Shown piece by piece: positions 44,097 through 52,976 of a stretch of 64,000 nucleotides of DNA. The notes below the pieces were generated by a model. The model had not been told where the DNA came from, ran no database searches, and saw nothing but the letters and a program-made list of their open reading frames with translations. The number at the start of each line of letters is the position of its first letter. Within the stretch, counting starts at the first letter, position 1. The DNA comes from Treponema sp. UBA4267 (GTDB taxonomy: Bacteria > Spirochaetota > Spirochaetia > Treponematales > Treponemataceae). The stretch is from assembly GCA_002395155.1 (NCBI GenBank), contig DGWD01000008.1, forward strand, positions 1 through 64,000, in the 5' to 3' direction. The position numbers and the translations under genes are program-made.

Positions 44097-44561
44097 TTAT
44101 GCCAATTCTTTTATTAGAGAAGAAAGAGTTGCTTCATCAGCATGATCTTCCAAAGCTTTTCTGAATTGTGCACTTCTAAAAAGTCCTGCCAAAGTAGAGA
44201 GAATCTTTAAATGAATTTGTGAATTATGAGTAAGCAAAATGAACATTACAAAAACATTACGCTCATCTGGAGCTTTCATATCGATTGGTTCTTTAAGATA
44301 AACCACACAAATTCTTTGATCTTTTTCGTTCTTCATAATTGGTGCACGAGCATGTGGTAAGGCAATTCCATTACCTACAGCTGTACTAAGAACGTCTTCA
44401 CGAGCACATAAAGCATTATACACCTGGTCTGAGGTCATTCCATCGGGTAAATCTATCATCTTACTAACTTTAGCGTACACTTCCTTAGGATCACTTCCCT
44501 CAACATTTCTAAAAATTCCACCACGATGAATTAACTCTGTAATATTTACTTCATCTTCCAT
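44097..44561 (-). CDS. ptsN: PTS EIIA-type regulatory protein (PtsN-like)
   Basis: The 154-aa EIIA domain of the fructose/nitrogen class has the phospho-acceptor histidine at 70 in VGNGIALPHARAP. The DMKAPDERNVFVMFILLTH segment is typical of the fold. No EIIB/EIIC genes are nearby, so a regulatory EIIA(Ntr) role is more likely than sugar uptake. GGAG precedes the ATG. It lies between an unknown 490-aa protein and tkt on the same strand. Confidence 0.85.
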   Translation of the reverse strand: MEDEVNITELIHRGGIFRNVEGSDPKEVYAKVSKMIDLPDGMTSDQVYNALCAREDVLSTAVGNGIALPHARAPIMKNEKDQRICVVYLKEPIDMKAPDERNVFVMFILLTHNSQIHLKILSTLAGLFRSAQFRKALEDHADEATLSSLIKELA

Positions 44562-44574
44562 CTCTATCTCCTAA

Positions 44575-46047
44575 TTAGATGTTTTTTAAAATTTCAAAAC
44601 CTTTATATCTATTTGTATTTAATACTGATTCAAGACTTCCTTTTATATCATCAAAAGTCTCTTCCATCCCGTTCAATGAAAGCTCAACATCTGCAATTGG
44701 AAAACGCTCTCTAAGAAACTCAATCTCCAACTCTTCCAGAATATTAACTATATGGCCATACAATTGTGAAAGGACTACTAATTCATGTTGTGGAAATTTT
44801 TCAACTTCCACTCCTGAGCAACCAATATCAAAAAACAAAGTATTTACTTGAGAAAATAACTCAAGAACTCTTTTTCTAGTTTCTGCAATTGAATAATCAG
44901 AAAAACGATTATATTTTCTTTTAAGTATATCATTACGTTTTTCTATATTCAATAATACAAGCTTTCGTTCAGAAACAGACAGTTCTTTAAGCTGTGGGAA
45001 AATATTTCCCAGTAATTCTTCAATATCCTTTGTTTCAACATTTTTTGACTCTTCATAAATTCTGTTTTCCAAGAAGGCATCAATGATATGAGGAGAAAAT
45101 GTTACTGCAATTTCTGAAAGAATTAAGTCATTTGAAGACATAAGAGAATTCCAAGGTCCGGAATAAGGAATTTCTTCATTCTTCTTCCATATTCTTGATT
45201 CTACTCCATAAGAAACAAATCCAATTTTACTTGTATGAGACAAAAATTCTTCAATTGAACCACAATTTCTTATACAAAGATCATCCTGATATTCCAAATA
45301 CAAGAGCGACAGTTGTTCATCTATAGAATCTGATGGACCATTTTTTTCCATACTTTTTATGATGTCATTTTCAAAATATGAATACCATTCTTCTCTTTCA
45401 ATAGCATCTTCCGAAACTACCAGGCCCTTGTGATTTACTTTTTGGAGGGAAACTTCAACTATACTCTGCTCCCAATCCAAAACTCTACAAAGAATTCTAT
45501 CACCATAAATGATTTTTTCGCCCTTTGTAATTTCTTTTAGCGGCCAAGCGGTCAAAGTAATTTCGTTTGGTAAAGAATACTGAATAGATGATAAAGAAAG
45601 GCTCTTGTTCCCCTTATCATTAAAAATATAAGGCAGAACATATCCTTCTCCAAACAGAGCAAAGGTGTCCATAGCCAAATTCATAGAAAAAGATTGAGTA
45701 GCAGGAGTAATTATTCGACCATCAACAGCTAGAGAAATTGAATCGGGTCCAGTTGAATTATCTACAAAAGGCACACAACGATGCCCCAGTAAAATATACC
45801 CCTTTTCAATTTCTTCTTTACTTGGCTTAAAACTAAACCAGCGACCAGTAAAGACTCCTGCTCTAGTTATAAATTCCTGATTTACAAGTGGAAATACATA
45901 ATTTGAAGAACGCAAAACCCCTTCAGCTTCTGCCTTAGTAATTTTGGCCCCATTACTTTTTAGATATTTATAAAAATCTACAAGAGTAAAAAGTTGATCC
46001 TGCTGTTTAAAATAAGAAGTAATAATGTTTGAAGTATTAAAATCCAC
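44575..46047 (-). CDS. Large cytosolic protein of unknown function, 490 aa
   Basis: No family was recognised. No signal peptide or membrane segment is present. The N-terminal 150 residues include a winged-helix-like stretch (LFTLVDFYKYLKSNGAKITK, AEAEGVLRSSNYVFP) and RWFSFKPSKEEIEKGYILLG. The middle is beta-rich and the C-terminal 150 residues are helical (VVLSQLYGHIVNILEELEIEFL). The start is GTG, with no Shine-Dalgarno sequence. A promoter ends six bases before it, so it is a predicted leaderless message. It precedes ptsN by 13 bp and is likely co-transcribed. Confidence 0.68.
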   Translation of the reverse strand: MDFNTSNIITSYFKQQDQLFTLVDFYKYLKSNGAKITKAEAEGVLRSSNYVFPLVNQEFITRAGVFTGRWFSFKPSKEEIEKGYILLGHRCVPFVDNSTGPDSISLAVDGRIITPATQSFSMNLAMDTFALFGEGYVLPYIFNDKGNKSLSLSSIQYSLPNEITLTAWPLKEITKGEKIIYGDRILCRVLDWEQSIVEVSLQKVNHKGLVVSEDAIEREEWYSYFENDIIKSMEKNGPSDSIDEQLSLLYLEYQDDLCIRNCGSIEEFLSHTSKIGFVSYGVESRIWKKNEEIPYSGPWNSLMSSNDLILSEIAVTFSPHIIDAFLENRIYEESKNVETKDIEELLGNIFPQLKELSVSERKLVLLNIEKRNDILKRKYNRFSDYSIAETRKRVLELFSQVNTLFFDIGCSGVEVEKFPQHELVVLSQLYGHIVNILEELEIEFLRERFPIADVELSLNGMEETFDDIKGSLESVLNTNRYKGFEILKNI

Positions 46048-46053
46048 GATTAT

Positions 46054-46082
46054 ATATTAGTAGAATTGCTAAAAACTGTAAA
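46054..46082 (-). promoter_or_regulatory. Leaderless promoter of the 490-aa gene
   Basis: The minus strand reads TTTACA (46077-46082), a 17-bp spacer, TAATAT (46054-46059), then six bases to the GTG start. Confidence 0.55.
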
Positions 46083-46109
46083 TTACTGTTACTTCCTATA
46101 AAAAAAGAT

Positions 46110-46115
46110 TATACT
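46110..46115 (+). promoter_or_regulatory. -10 box of the PhnP-like gene, leaderless
   Basis: TATACT lies six bases before the ATG at 46122, with no Shine-Dalgarno sequence. The -35 is weak (TTACTT at 46089-46094 with a 15-bp spacer). Confidence 0.45.
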
Positions 46116-46121
46116 AACAAT

Positions 46122-47000
46122 ATGAAGCTTACTTTTTTAGGAACAGGTACTAGTCACGGAATTCCAGTTATAGGTTGTGATTGTGATGTCTGCCGTTCAA
46201 ATGACCCTCATGATAAAAGATATAGAAGTTCTGTTTATATAGAAACAAAAGATAAAAAATATATACAGATTGATACAGGCCCAGAATTTCGTATTCAAGC
46301 CATTGAAAATAACATAAAAAAGATTGATGCAGTTCTTATGACCCACGGTCATGCCGACCACCTTTTTGGGCTGGATGATTTACGTATTTTCAGCTGTGAT
46401 TTGGGCCATATTCCAGAAGACCCTAGAAGTAAAAAAATTGTTGAAGCACCGCCTCTTCCTCTTTATACAAACAAATCTTGTATAAGTGATATTTCAAAAC
46501 GCTTCGATTATATTTTTTCACCTTCAAAAGAAGGGGGAGGCCACGCAAAAATTGCCCTACACGAAGCAAAAGAAGCCTTTTACATTGGTCAAACCCAAAT
46601 CATACCAATTCCAATGATGCACGGCCATTTGGAAACTACAGGATGGCTTTTAGTAGAAAAAAATGATGATGGAGAAAAGCAGTCAATTGCTTATCTTACA
46701 GATTGCAACTACATAAGCGAACAGTCTATTGAATTAATTAAAAGTAATTGTGGTAAATTAAAACACCTGATTATTGATGGATTAAGAATAAAAGCCCATT
46801 CTACTCACTTTAATTTTTTGCAAGCCTTAGAAGTTAGTGAAAAAATTGGAGGGGAAAAAATCTGGTTTACACATTTAACTCACAACGAGTCTCACAAAAC
46901 AATTACCGAATACCTTACAGAACATAAAAAGGCTTTTCCCTGTCTGGCAAAAGCAGAAAGTATTCTGCCAGCTTACGATAAATTAGTGCTGGAAATATAA
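46122..47000 (+). CDS. MBL-fold phosphodiesterase, PhnP-like
   Basis: The 292-aa metallo-beta-lactamase-fold hydrolase has LGTGTSHGIPVIGCDCDVC at the N-terminus (a cysteine cluster typical of the PhnP/YycJ-like group) and the zinc motif THGHADHLFGLDD. MMHGHLETTGW, LTDCNYIS and THLTHNESH follow. PhnP cleaves cyclic ribose phosphates, but relatives act on other phosphodiesters, and there is no phn cluster here. It is divergent from the 490-aa gene and ends at a bidirectional terminator. Confidence 0.82.
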   Translation: MKLTFLGTGTSHGIPVIGCDCDVCRSNDPHDKRYRSSVYIETKDKKYIQIDTGPEFRIQAIENNIKKIDAVLMTHGHADHLFGLDDLRIFSCDLGHIPEDPRSKKIVEAPPLPLYTNKSCISDISKRFDYIFSPSKEGGGHAKIALHEAKEAFYIGQTQIIPIPMMHGHLETTGWLLVEKNDDGEKQSIAYLTDCNYISEQSIELIKSNCGKLKHLIIDGLRIKAHSTHFNFLQALEVSEKIGGEKIWFTHLTHNESHKTITEYLTEHKKAFPCLAKAESILPAYDKLVLEI

Positions 47001-47022
47001 AATTACAAAGGTTAAAAAAAAT

Positions 47023-47050
47023 AACCCCGGGAATATATCTCGGGGTTTTT
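47023..47050. terminator. Bidirectional rho-independent terminator
   Basis: The stem AACCCCG/CGGGGTT (47023-47029 with 47041-47047) has T5 on the plus strand. On the minus strand it is followed by a T-rich run, so it serves both the PhnP-like gene and rpmB. Confidence 0.9.
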
Positions 47051-47067
47051 CTTAGACCAAATAAAAC

Positions 47068-47292
47068 TTACTTGTTAGCTTCAGTTGTCTTTGGAACTCT
47101 AACTTTCTTATCAACGAATCCTCGGCTAAGACAGTTTGAACAAACTTTAAGTGTTCTTACTTCTCCGTTAGGAAGAGTTGCTTTTACACTGTGAAGATTT
47201 GGTCTCCAAGTTCTGCGTGTATGGTTATAAGATTTACTTACTTTATTTCCAGACATAACGCCTTTTCCACAAACATCACACATTCTAGACAT
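47068..47292 (-). CDS. rpmB: Ribosomal protein L28
   Basis: The 74-aa large-subunit protein has the zinc-ribbon form of L28: CDVCGKG near the N-terminus and CSNCLSRG near residue 52. RRTWRPNLHSVKATLPNG is the conserved rRNA-binding core. The length is normal. GGAAGG lies upstream. It has its own promoter and terminator. Confidence 0.97.
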   Translation of the reverse strand: MSRMCDVCGKGVMSGNKVSKSYNHTRRTWRPNLHSVKATLPNGEVRTLKVCSNCLSRGFVDKKVRVPKTTEANK

Positions 47293-47350
47293 TTTCTTTA
47301 TCCTTCCTTATATAAAACAGTTTTCCCACACAAATTACAATAGTTTAGAA

Positions 47351-47379
47351 AGGATATACAAATTCAAAAAAAAAGTCAA
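47351..47379 (-). promoter_or_regulatory. Sigma-70 promoter of rpmB
   Basis: The minus strand reads TTGACT (47374-47379), a 17-bp spacer and TATCCT (47351-47356), giving a leader of about 50 nt. Confidence 0.6.
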
Positions 47380-47423
47380 TCGTAAAAGTCTCATTTTCCT
47401 TATTAAAGGCTTGTGTAAACTTA

Positions 47424-48350
47424 TTAATTTGACTTTTCATAATTTGCCAAAAACTCTTTTGCAAATCTTCTTCCAAGTTCTATATTCGATGGAGTATCAT
47501 AATGTGCCATGTCGTCGCCTTTTTTCAAGCCTGTAGAATCAATCAAAAAACATAAATCATCACTTTGAGCAATACGTTCTTTGTTTTCATTTAATAAATC
47601 TTGATAACAATCTGGAAGCAATAATACCCAATCTGTTATTTTGGCATCTATAAATAAAAGATTTTCATTAAAATCGTTTCTTAAATAGTTAATTAAAGCT
47701 TTTTCTTTTTCGTAATAAGCACTGGCAGAAGTAAAAGAGACGCAATCAGCTTCTCCTTGCATCCAGCATGTAGCCCTAACAATTGGATAATAACCCTTAT
47801 CTATAAGGTCATTAAGACAAGTTAAAATATAACCTTTCATAAAATCTGAAATATCAATGGAATTACAAAAATAATCAATGCCCATAGAAATTGCTGTATA
47901 TTTTATGATAACAAGTTTTCTTCCAGCTTTTTGGCATTCAAGTGCAAAACCAACTTCTGGACCAATTTTATCAGCGAATGCCCCATATCCAAAAGTTACT
48001 TCAGAATAAGGTAAATAGGTAGGCTGTTCTTCCCTAAATATATAGTCATTACATGCATAAATATAAACACCATCGACACCATCTTTTACTTGTTGATATT
48101 CTGAGGTAGATAAATAATTGATGCATTCATCCGAAGAACCAATTCCTGCCATATTTGATTGACCGGCAAGTATAACAACATCTACAGGTTCTAAGTTTGA
48201 AACCTTGCGTTGAGACAGTAAATAATCAAGGGTTACTCCATAATAAGAACAAACCTCGATATTATTACAAGAAATGTTTAGACTGATCAAAAAAAGCAAA
48301 AATAAACTTATAAAATTTATTTTTACTATTTTTATAAGTAAATTCCGCAT
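47424..48350 (-). CDS. SASA/CE6-like carbohydrate acetylesterase lipoprotein
   Basis: The 308-aa secreted esterase has signal region LLIKIVKINFISLFLLFLIS and a spirochaetal-type lipobox LNISC. VVILAGQSNMAGIG carries the catalytic serine, WMQGEADCV is the block III-type motif, and DDMAHYDTPSNIELGRRFA supplies the Asp-x-x-His. This matches sialate O-acetylesterase/CE6 acetylxylan esterases. It would remove acetyl groups from plant or host glycans. The ATG at 48350 is chosen because a promoter ends seven bases before it; a TTG 36 bases upstream falls in the -35 box. Confidence 0.8.
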   Translation of the reverse strand: MRNLLIKIVKINFISLFLLFLISLNISCNNIEVCSYYGVTLDYLLSQRKVSNLEPVDVVILAGQSNMAGIGSSDECINYLSTSEYQQVKDGVDGVYIYACNDYIFREEQPTYLPYSEVTFGYGAFADKIGPEVGFALECQKAGRKLVIIKYTAISMGIDYFCNSIDISDFMKGYILTCLNDLIDKGYYPIVRATCWMQGEADCVSFTSASAYYEKEKALINYLRNDFNENLLFIDAKITDWVLLLPDCYQDLLNENKERIAQSDDLCFLIDSTGLKKGDDMAHYDTPSNIELGRRFAKEFLANYEKSN

Positions 48351-48357
48351 CAACAAG

Positions 48358-48386
48358 ATTGTAAGACCAATGTGAACAGAAGGCAA
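48358..48386 (-). promoter_or_regulatory. Leaderless promoter of the acetylesterase
   Basis: The minus strand reads TTGCCT (48381-48386), a 17-bp spacer, TACAAT (48358-48363), then seven bases to the ATG. Confidence 0.65.
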
Positions 48387-48413
48387 ATTTTTTTTATTAA
48401 AATTCTTTGTTAT

Positions 48414-50411
48414 TTATTTTCCATAAGTTGTTTCAAGTTCACGAATCTGATCACGGTAAACAGCGGCCTGCTCGTATTCCATTCTTTCAGCACAAGCTTC
48501 CATTTCCCGTGTAAGTCTCTTTATCAGTTTTTTGCGGTCTGAAGCCTTGAAAAGATTTACACCCTTCTTCAAAACTTCCAGATCCATTGTAGCCGATTCC
48601 TGAGCCTCTTCTTTCTGGCGTTCAAGCATATCGGAAATTGCCTTTTTAACTGTAGTAGGGGTTATTCCATGCTCCTTATTATAGGCTTCCTGCAATTGAC
48701 GACGGTATTTTGTTTCCTTAATTGCAGATTCCATGGCAGGGGACATACGATCCGCATACATAACAACCTGTCCCTCGGCATTTCGGGCGGCACGTCCAAT
48801 AATCTGGATAAGAGAAGTTTCGGAACGTAAAAAACCAATCTTATCTGCATCTAAAAGTGCAATAAAACTTACTTCCGGCAGGTCAATTCCTTCTCGAAGC
48901 AGGTTAATTCCAATCAAAACATCAATTTCGCCGGTTCTAAGTGATTTTAGAATTTCAACACGCTCAAAGGTATCTATTTCAGAATGTATATATTTTACTT
49001 TAAGATTGAGTTCTGTCAGATAATCAGTAAGATCTTCCGACATCTTTTTGGTCAAAGTTAATATAAGGCTTCGTTCGTTTTTTGCAATTCGGGCCTTTAC
49101 TTCTTTGTAAATATCTTCCATTTGGCCTTCGGTAGGACGAACCTCAATGATTGGATCTAAAAGTCCGGTCGGTCTAATAATCTGTTCAACAACCTGGCTG
49201 CTCTCTTTAACCTCTTGAGGGCGCGGAGTTGCTGTTACATAAATTATCTGATTCATTTTAGCGTCGAACTCTGCTTTTTTTAGAGGGCGATTGTCTGCAG
49301 CAGAAGGGAGTCGGAATCCAAAGTTTATAAGATTTTGTTTACGACTGCGATCCCCCTCGTACATAGCACCAATTTGTGGAACGGTTACGTGGGCTTCATC
49401 TATAAGGCAGAGGAAGTCGTCTGGGAAGTAGTGAAGCAGAGTTGCAGGAGGTTCACCTGGAGCACGTCCTGCAATTGGGGCAGAATAATTTTCAATTCCA
49501 GGACAAGTCCCCATTTCCTTGAGCATTTCTATATCATAAGTAGTACGAGTCTTAAGGCGTTCTGCTTCAAGAATTTTCCCTTCTTTCTGGAAGGCTTCCA
49601 CCTGCTCTTCCATTTCCTTTTGAATTCGGTCACAAGCTGAAATTAATTGATCACGAGGTACAACAAAGTGTTTTGCAGGATAAAATACCGTTTCATCAAG
49701 TTCTTCTACCACATTTCGATTCAAAACATCAAATCGGCGAATTTTTACAATCTCATCCCAATCCAGTTCAATTCGGTAAGCTTCATCAGTTTCCATGTAT
49801 GGTGGAAATACTTCTATTACATCACCTTTTATACGAAAATTACCCCGATCCAAAACATCATCATTTCTTGTGTATTGAAGCGAAATTAACTGTTCGGCAA
49901 ATTTCTTTGTATCAAGAGTCTGACCATTTTCTACATGAACACGCATGCCCTTGTAAACATCAGGCATACCAAGACCATATATACAAGAAACTGTAGCAAC
50001 TACAATTACATCACGACGCTCCATAAGACTGTAGGTGGCCTTGAGTCGCAGCTGGTCAATTTCCTTGTTTATATCACAATCTTTTTCAATGTAAAGGTCT
50101 CGGGCAGCGACATAGGCTTCTGGCTGGTAATAATCGTAGTAAGAAACAAAATACTCTACTGCATTATTTGGGAAAAACTGTTTAAATTCCCTGTAAAGCT
50201 GGGCAGAAAGTGTTTTATTGTGACTAATGATTAAGGTAGGCCTCTGAACTTTTTCAATAATTTTGGCCATTGTAAAAGTCTTTCCGGAACCAGTTACACC
50301 TTTAAGAGTCTGGAAACGGTCGCCCCTAAGAAAGCCCTGACTTAACTTTTCGATTGCCTGCCCCTGATCCCCGCTTGGTTCATAAGGAGAAACTACTTCA
50401 AATCTTCTCAT
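48414..50411 (-). CDS. uvrB: Excinuclease ABC subunit B
   Basis: The 665-aa nucleotide-excision-repair helicase is full length. Walker A is LKGVTGSGKTFTMAK near residue 40, the DNA-inserting beta-hairpin is YYDYYQPEAYV, and helicase motifs DEAH (LIDEAHVTVPQ) and QIIGRAARNAEG are present. The C-terminal UVR domain EMEACAERMEYEQAAVYRDQI binds UvrC. It follows the HtrA gene by 14 bp with only a weak ribosome site, so coupled expression is likely. Confidence 0.97.
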   Translation of the reverse strand: MRRFEVVSPYEPSGDQGQAIEKLSQGFLRGDRFQTLKGVTGSGKTFTMAKIIEKVQRPTLIISHNKTLSAQLYREFKQFFPNNAVEYFVSYYDYYQPEAYVAARDLYIEKDCDINKEIDQLRLKATYSLMERRDVIVVATVSCIYGLGMPDVYKGMRVHVENGQTLDTKKFAEQLISLQYTRNDDVLDRGNFRIKGDVIEVFPPYMETDEAYRIELDWDEIVKIRRFDVLNRNVVEELDETVFYPAKHFVVPRDQLISACDRIQKEMEEQVEAFQKEGKILEAERLKTRTTYDIEMLKEMGTCPGIENYSAPIAGRAPGEPPATLLHYFPDDFLCLIDEAHVTVPQIGAMYEGDRSRKQNLINFGFRLPSAADNRPLKKAEFDAKMNQIIYVTATPRPQEVKESSQVVEQIIRPTGLLDPIIEVRPTEGQMEDIYKEVKARIAKNERSLILTLTKKMSEDLTDYLTELNLKVKYIHSEIDTFERVEILKSLRTGEIDVLIGINLLREGIDLPEVSFIALLDADKIGFLRSETSLIQIIGRAARNAEGQVVMYADRMSPAMESAIKETKYRRQLQEAYNKEHGITPTTVKKAISDMLERQKEEAQESATMDLEVLKKGVNLFKASDRKKLIKRLTREMEACAERMEYEQAAVYRDQIRELETTYGK

Positions 50412-50425
50412 TCACTTATTTTCAC

Positions 50426-51703
50426 TTATTCGCTTAAGGTAAGTTTTACTGTTAAATCCTTTCTATTTCTATGAATTACAAGTGTAACTGTATCACCTGG
50501 TTTTTTAGACTCAAGAGCAGAATAATAATCCGCAATAGAAGTGATATTGATATCATCAATCTTTGTAATTACATCACCACCAATATAAATTATATCTCGG
50601 CGAGAACCATAATATGCAGCCTGTGTACCACCCTTAATTCCAGCTTTTTCGGCATTTCCACCTTCTACTACTTCGGAAATCAGAATTCCTTCTGCAATAT
50701 CAAGACCTGCATACTGGGCAATTCTACGGCTTAACTGAACAATTGTAGCATCAATCTGTCCGCGCTGAACCTTTCCATATTTAAGCAAATCGGCAACCAC
50801 GCGAATGGCCGTTTCTGAAGGTACCGCAAAACCAACACCAGCAGAACTTCCTGAACTGGACTTAATCATTGTATTTATACCAATCATTCTTCCAGAAGAA
50901 TCTAAAAGTGGTCCACCTGAGTTTCCTGGATTGATTGCAGCATCTGTCTGAACCATATTTCTAATAATTCTGTTATTAGAATTCTGGATAGGACGACCAA
51001 GCCCAGAAACGATTCCTGTTGTCATTGTACGTTCCAAACCGAATGGGTTACCAATTGCAATAACTTTTTGTCCAACCTTAAGAGAAGTTGAATCGCCAAA
51101 AGAAATTGTCTTGAGACTCATTCCTTCTGGAGGATTAAACTTAATTACTGCTAAATCAGAATCCAAATCCTGACCTACAACTTCGGCTTCATACTGGGTT
51201 CCATCAAAAAGAGAAACATAAATTTTTGTTGCACCCTGAATTACATGTACATTTGTAAGAATATATCCTCTTTTATCTATGATTGAGCCAGAACCAGAAC
51301 CACCATCCTGAACATAAGGTTCAAGGAACCAGTCGTAGGCTGTGATTTTTGTATTAATGTTTACTACAGCCTCATTACAAAGATTGTAAACATTTATATT
51401 TTGACTTTCGTCTTGAGTATAACTTGTGTTTGAAACAGAAAAGGTTGAATCTAAAAGTTGGTTATTTGTCTGTAAAAGAGCCAGATTTGTATCAGACTGA
51501 ACCTGGACTTCATTTTCTTCCAACTGACCTTCAGTTGTGTCCGACTGAGTTTCCTGACTTACAGATGTTGTAACAAATCCTGAATTATTCTTATTTGATG
51601 ATTTTTTACCAAGTGAAAAAAATGCAATAGTAGACACCAATAAGGTTGCAGCTATTGTTATTAGAATTATCCTAAATAACTGAGTCTGAGAATATAGTTT
51701 CAT
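50426..51703 (-). CDS. HtrA/DegP-family serine protease
   Basis: The 425-aa periplasmic protease is anchored by an N-terminal TM helix (about 11-29). A Ser/Gln/Glu-rich linker (about 33-90) precedes the trypsin-like domain with triad His153 (LTNVHVIQGA), Asp183 (DLDSDLAVIKF) and Ser262 (INPGNSGGPLL). One PDZ domain follows (about 325-420). A single PDZ makes it DegS-like in layout. It handles envelope stress. No Shine-Dalgarno sequence is present; a promoter ends six bases before the ATG. uvrB follows in the same transcript. Confidence 0.92.
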   Translation of the reverse strand: MKLYSQTQLFRIILITIAATLLVSTIAFFSLGKKSSNKNNSGFVTTSVSQETQSDTTEGQLEENEVQVQSDTNLALLQTNNQLLDSTFSVSNTSYTQDESQNINVYNLCNEAVVNINTKITAYDWFLEPYVQDGGSGSGSIIDKRGYILTNVHVIQGATKIYVSLFDGTQYEAEVVGQDLDSDLAVIKFNPPEGMSLKTISFGDSTSLKVGQKVIAIGNPFGLERTMTTGIVSGLGRPIQNSNNRIIRNMVQTDAAINPGNSGGPLLDSSGRMIGINTMIKSSSGSSAGVGFAVPSETAIRVVADLLKYGKVQRGQIDATIVQLSRRIAQYAGLDIAEGILISEVVEGGNAEKAGIKGGTQAAYYGSRRDIIYIGGDVITKIDDINITSIADYYSALESKKPGDTVTLVIHRNRKDLTVKLTLSE

Positions 51704-51709
51704 ACCTAT

Positions 51710-51738
51710 AATTTAATGAATGTAAGGGAATAAAACAA
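51710..51738 (-). promoter_or_regulatory. Leaderless promoter of the HtrA gene
   Basis: The minus strand reads TTGTTT (51733-51738), a 17-bp spacer, TAAATT (51710-51715), then six bases to the ATG. Confidence 0.55.
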
Positions 51739-51743
51739 TAAAA

Positions 51744-52199
51744 TTACTTAAGTTTTATTTTATAGTTTTGTAAAAATGCAGAACGGGCACTTATATAAAA
51801 TTTTTTAGACTCATATCCTTCCTTTTTAACTTCCAGGATATAGTCAGCAGGCAATAAATCATCAATTCTCAACCTTGTTTTGCCCTGATAAATGCCATTA
51901 AGGAAAACGCTAGCCGATTTTAGATTGCAATCAATTATCAGGCTAGAATTTTTTACACCTGTAGAAAGTTCTTTTTTACTAACAGGCTCAAGAAAAGGGA
52001 AGTCTTCAAAATTAATTTCAGTCTCTTTATTCTGTTCCACATCAAGCTCTTCATTAAAATTTTGATTAAATCCTTCTACACCTGCACTTCCTTTTTCCAC
52101 TTGAGGAGACTGCACTTGTAAAACATAATCTTCCTGGGCAAAAATTTTACCTGCACAAAACGACAAAAAAAACAAACTTGTAAAAAGTCCTTTCTTCAT
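51744..52199 (-). CDS. Secreted PEGA-domain protein
   Basis: The 151-aa protein has a signal peptide (MKKGLFTSLFFLSFCAGKIFAQ), an acidic, Glu/Gln/Asn-rich middle and a C-terminal PEGA domain (about 85-150). The PEGA domain contains ASVFLNGIYQGKTRLRIDDLLPADY and LEVKKEGYESKKF. PEGA domains are surface beta modules of unknown binding partner. It is transcribed from a predicted leaderless promoter overlapping the end of radC, 15 bp downstream of that gene. Confidence 0.83.
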   Translation of the reverse strand: MKKGLFTSLFFLSFCAGKIFAQEDYVLQVQSPQVEKGSAGVEGFNQNFNEELDVEQNKETEINFEDFPFLEPVSKKELSTGVKNSSLIIDCNLKSASVFLNGIYQGKTRLRIDDLLPADYILEVKKEGYESKKFYISARSAFLQNYKIKLK

Positions 52200-52206
52200 A
52201 ATTTTG

Positions 52207-52235
52207 ATTTTAGCCTAGTCATCATCTGAAAACAA
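52207..52235 (-). promoter_or_regulatory. Leaderless promoter of the PEGA protein
   Basis: The minus strand reads TTGTTT (52230-52235), a 17-bp spacer, TAAAAT (52207-52212), then seven bases to the ATG. It overlaps the 3' end of radC. Confidence 0.6.
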
Positions 52236-52886
52236 GACATGGTTTTCCACAAAGCTGAAATAGTTTTCACAATCAATAATTACATGATCCAGAAGTACAA
52301 TTCCAATAATTTGTGAAGCCTGGAGCAAAATTCTTGTTGTTTCTATATCTTCTGTGGAAGGCTGGCAATTTCCAGAAGGATGATTATGGCAGACAATGAT
52401 TGCGGCAGCATTTTCCTTTATGGCCTGAGAAAAAACTTCACGTGGATGAATAAGAGTTCTGTTTAAAGTTCCAACTGAAACACAATGAATCTGGATAATT
52501 TCATGACCTCCATTCAAAGTAATAACCAGAAAATGTTCCTTTTGGCTCACGGCATAATTTCGAACAAAAGGAATTACATCCTGGGGAGTCCGTATAGGAG
52601 CCTTTAAATGATTACTTCTTCTTCGCCCAAGTTCAATAGCAGCTGCAATTGCAAGAGCCTTTCCCTCACCTATTCCCTTAATTTTTAGAAGGTTTTCCAC
52701 TAGTTTATCCTCATCTGAAGAATCAAGAATTTCCATTATCTTACTAGCCATAAGCTCTACAGGCAATTTTTTTGTGCCAGAGCCAAGAATTAGCATTATC
52801 AATTCTTCATCAAAAGGAAAAGAAATTCCATGTTCAAGCGTTTTTTCTCGAACATCAGGTTTAGGAATATTCAGTTTTTTCATCAC
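52215..52886 (-). CDS. radC: RadC/JAB1-MPN domain protein
   Basis: The 223-aa RadC-family protein has an N-terminal helix-hairpin-helix region (LLKIKGIGEGKALAIAAAIELG). The C-terminal JAMM metallo-domain has IVCHNHPSGNCQPSTEDI (HxH...S...D). Despite the name, a repair role is unproven; JAMM domains are zinc isopeptidase-like. The reading starts with GTG immediately followed by ATG (52883), and either may be used. TATATAGG just upstream does not separate promoter from ribosome site clearly. Confidence 0.9.
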   Translation of the reverse strand: MMKKLNIPKPDVREKTLEHGISFPFDEELIMLILGSGTKKLPVELMASKIMEILDSSDEDKLVENLLKIKGIGEGKALAIAAAIELGRRRSNHLKAPIRTPQDVIPFVRNYAVSQKEHFLVITLNGGHEIIQIHCVSVGTLNRTLIHPREVFSQAIKENAAAIIVCHNHPSGNCQPSTEDIETTRILLQASQIIGIVLLDHVIIDCENYFSFVENHVLFSDDD

Positions 52887-52976
52887 CTATATAATTTCCA
52901 AGAAAGTCTAAAAAAGGAAATGAAAACAGAAAAAACTTTAAATAAAGTGATTTTTTTTTAGGCCGAACATCTAAAT

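Noticed and set aside
49335..50234. Several open frames antisense to uvrB
   Set aside because: They mirror the codon structure of uvrB, lack ribosome sites and have implausible Cys/Phe/Tyr-rich products.
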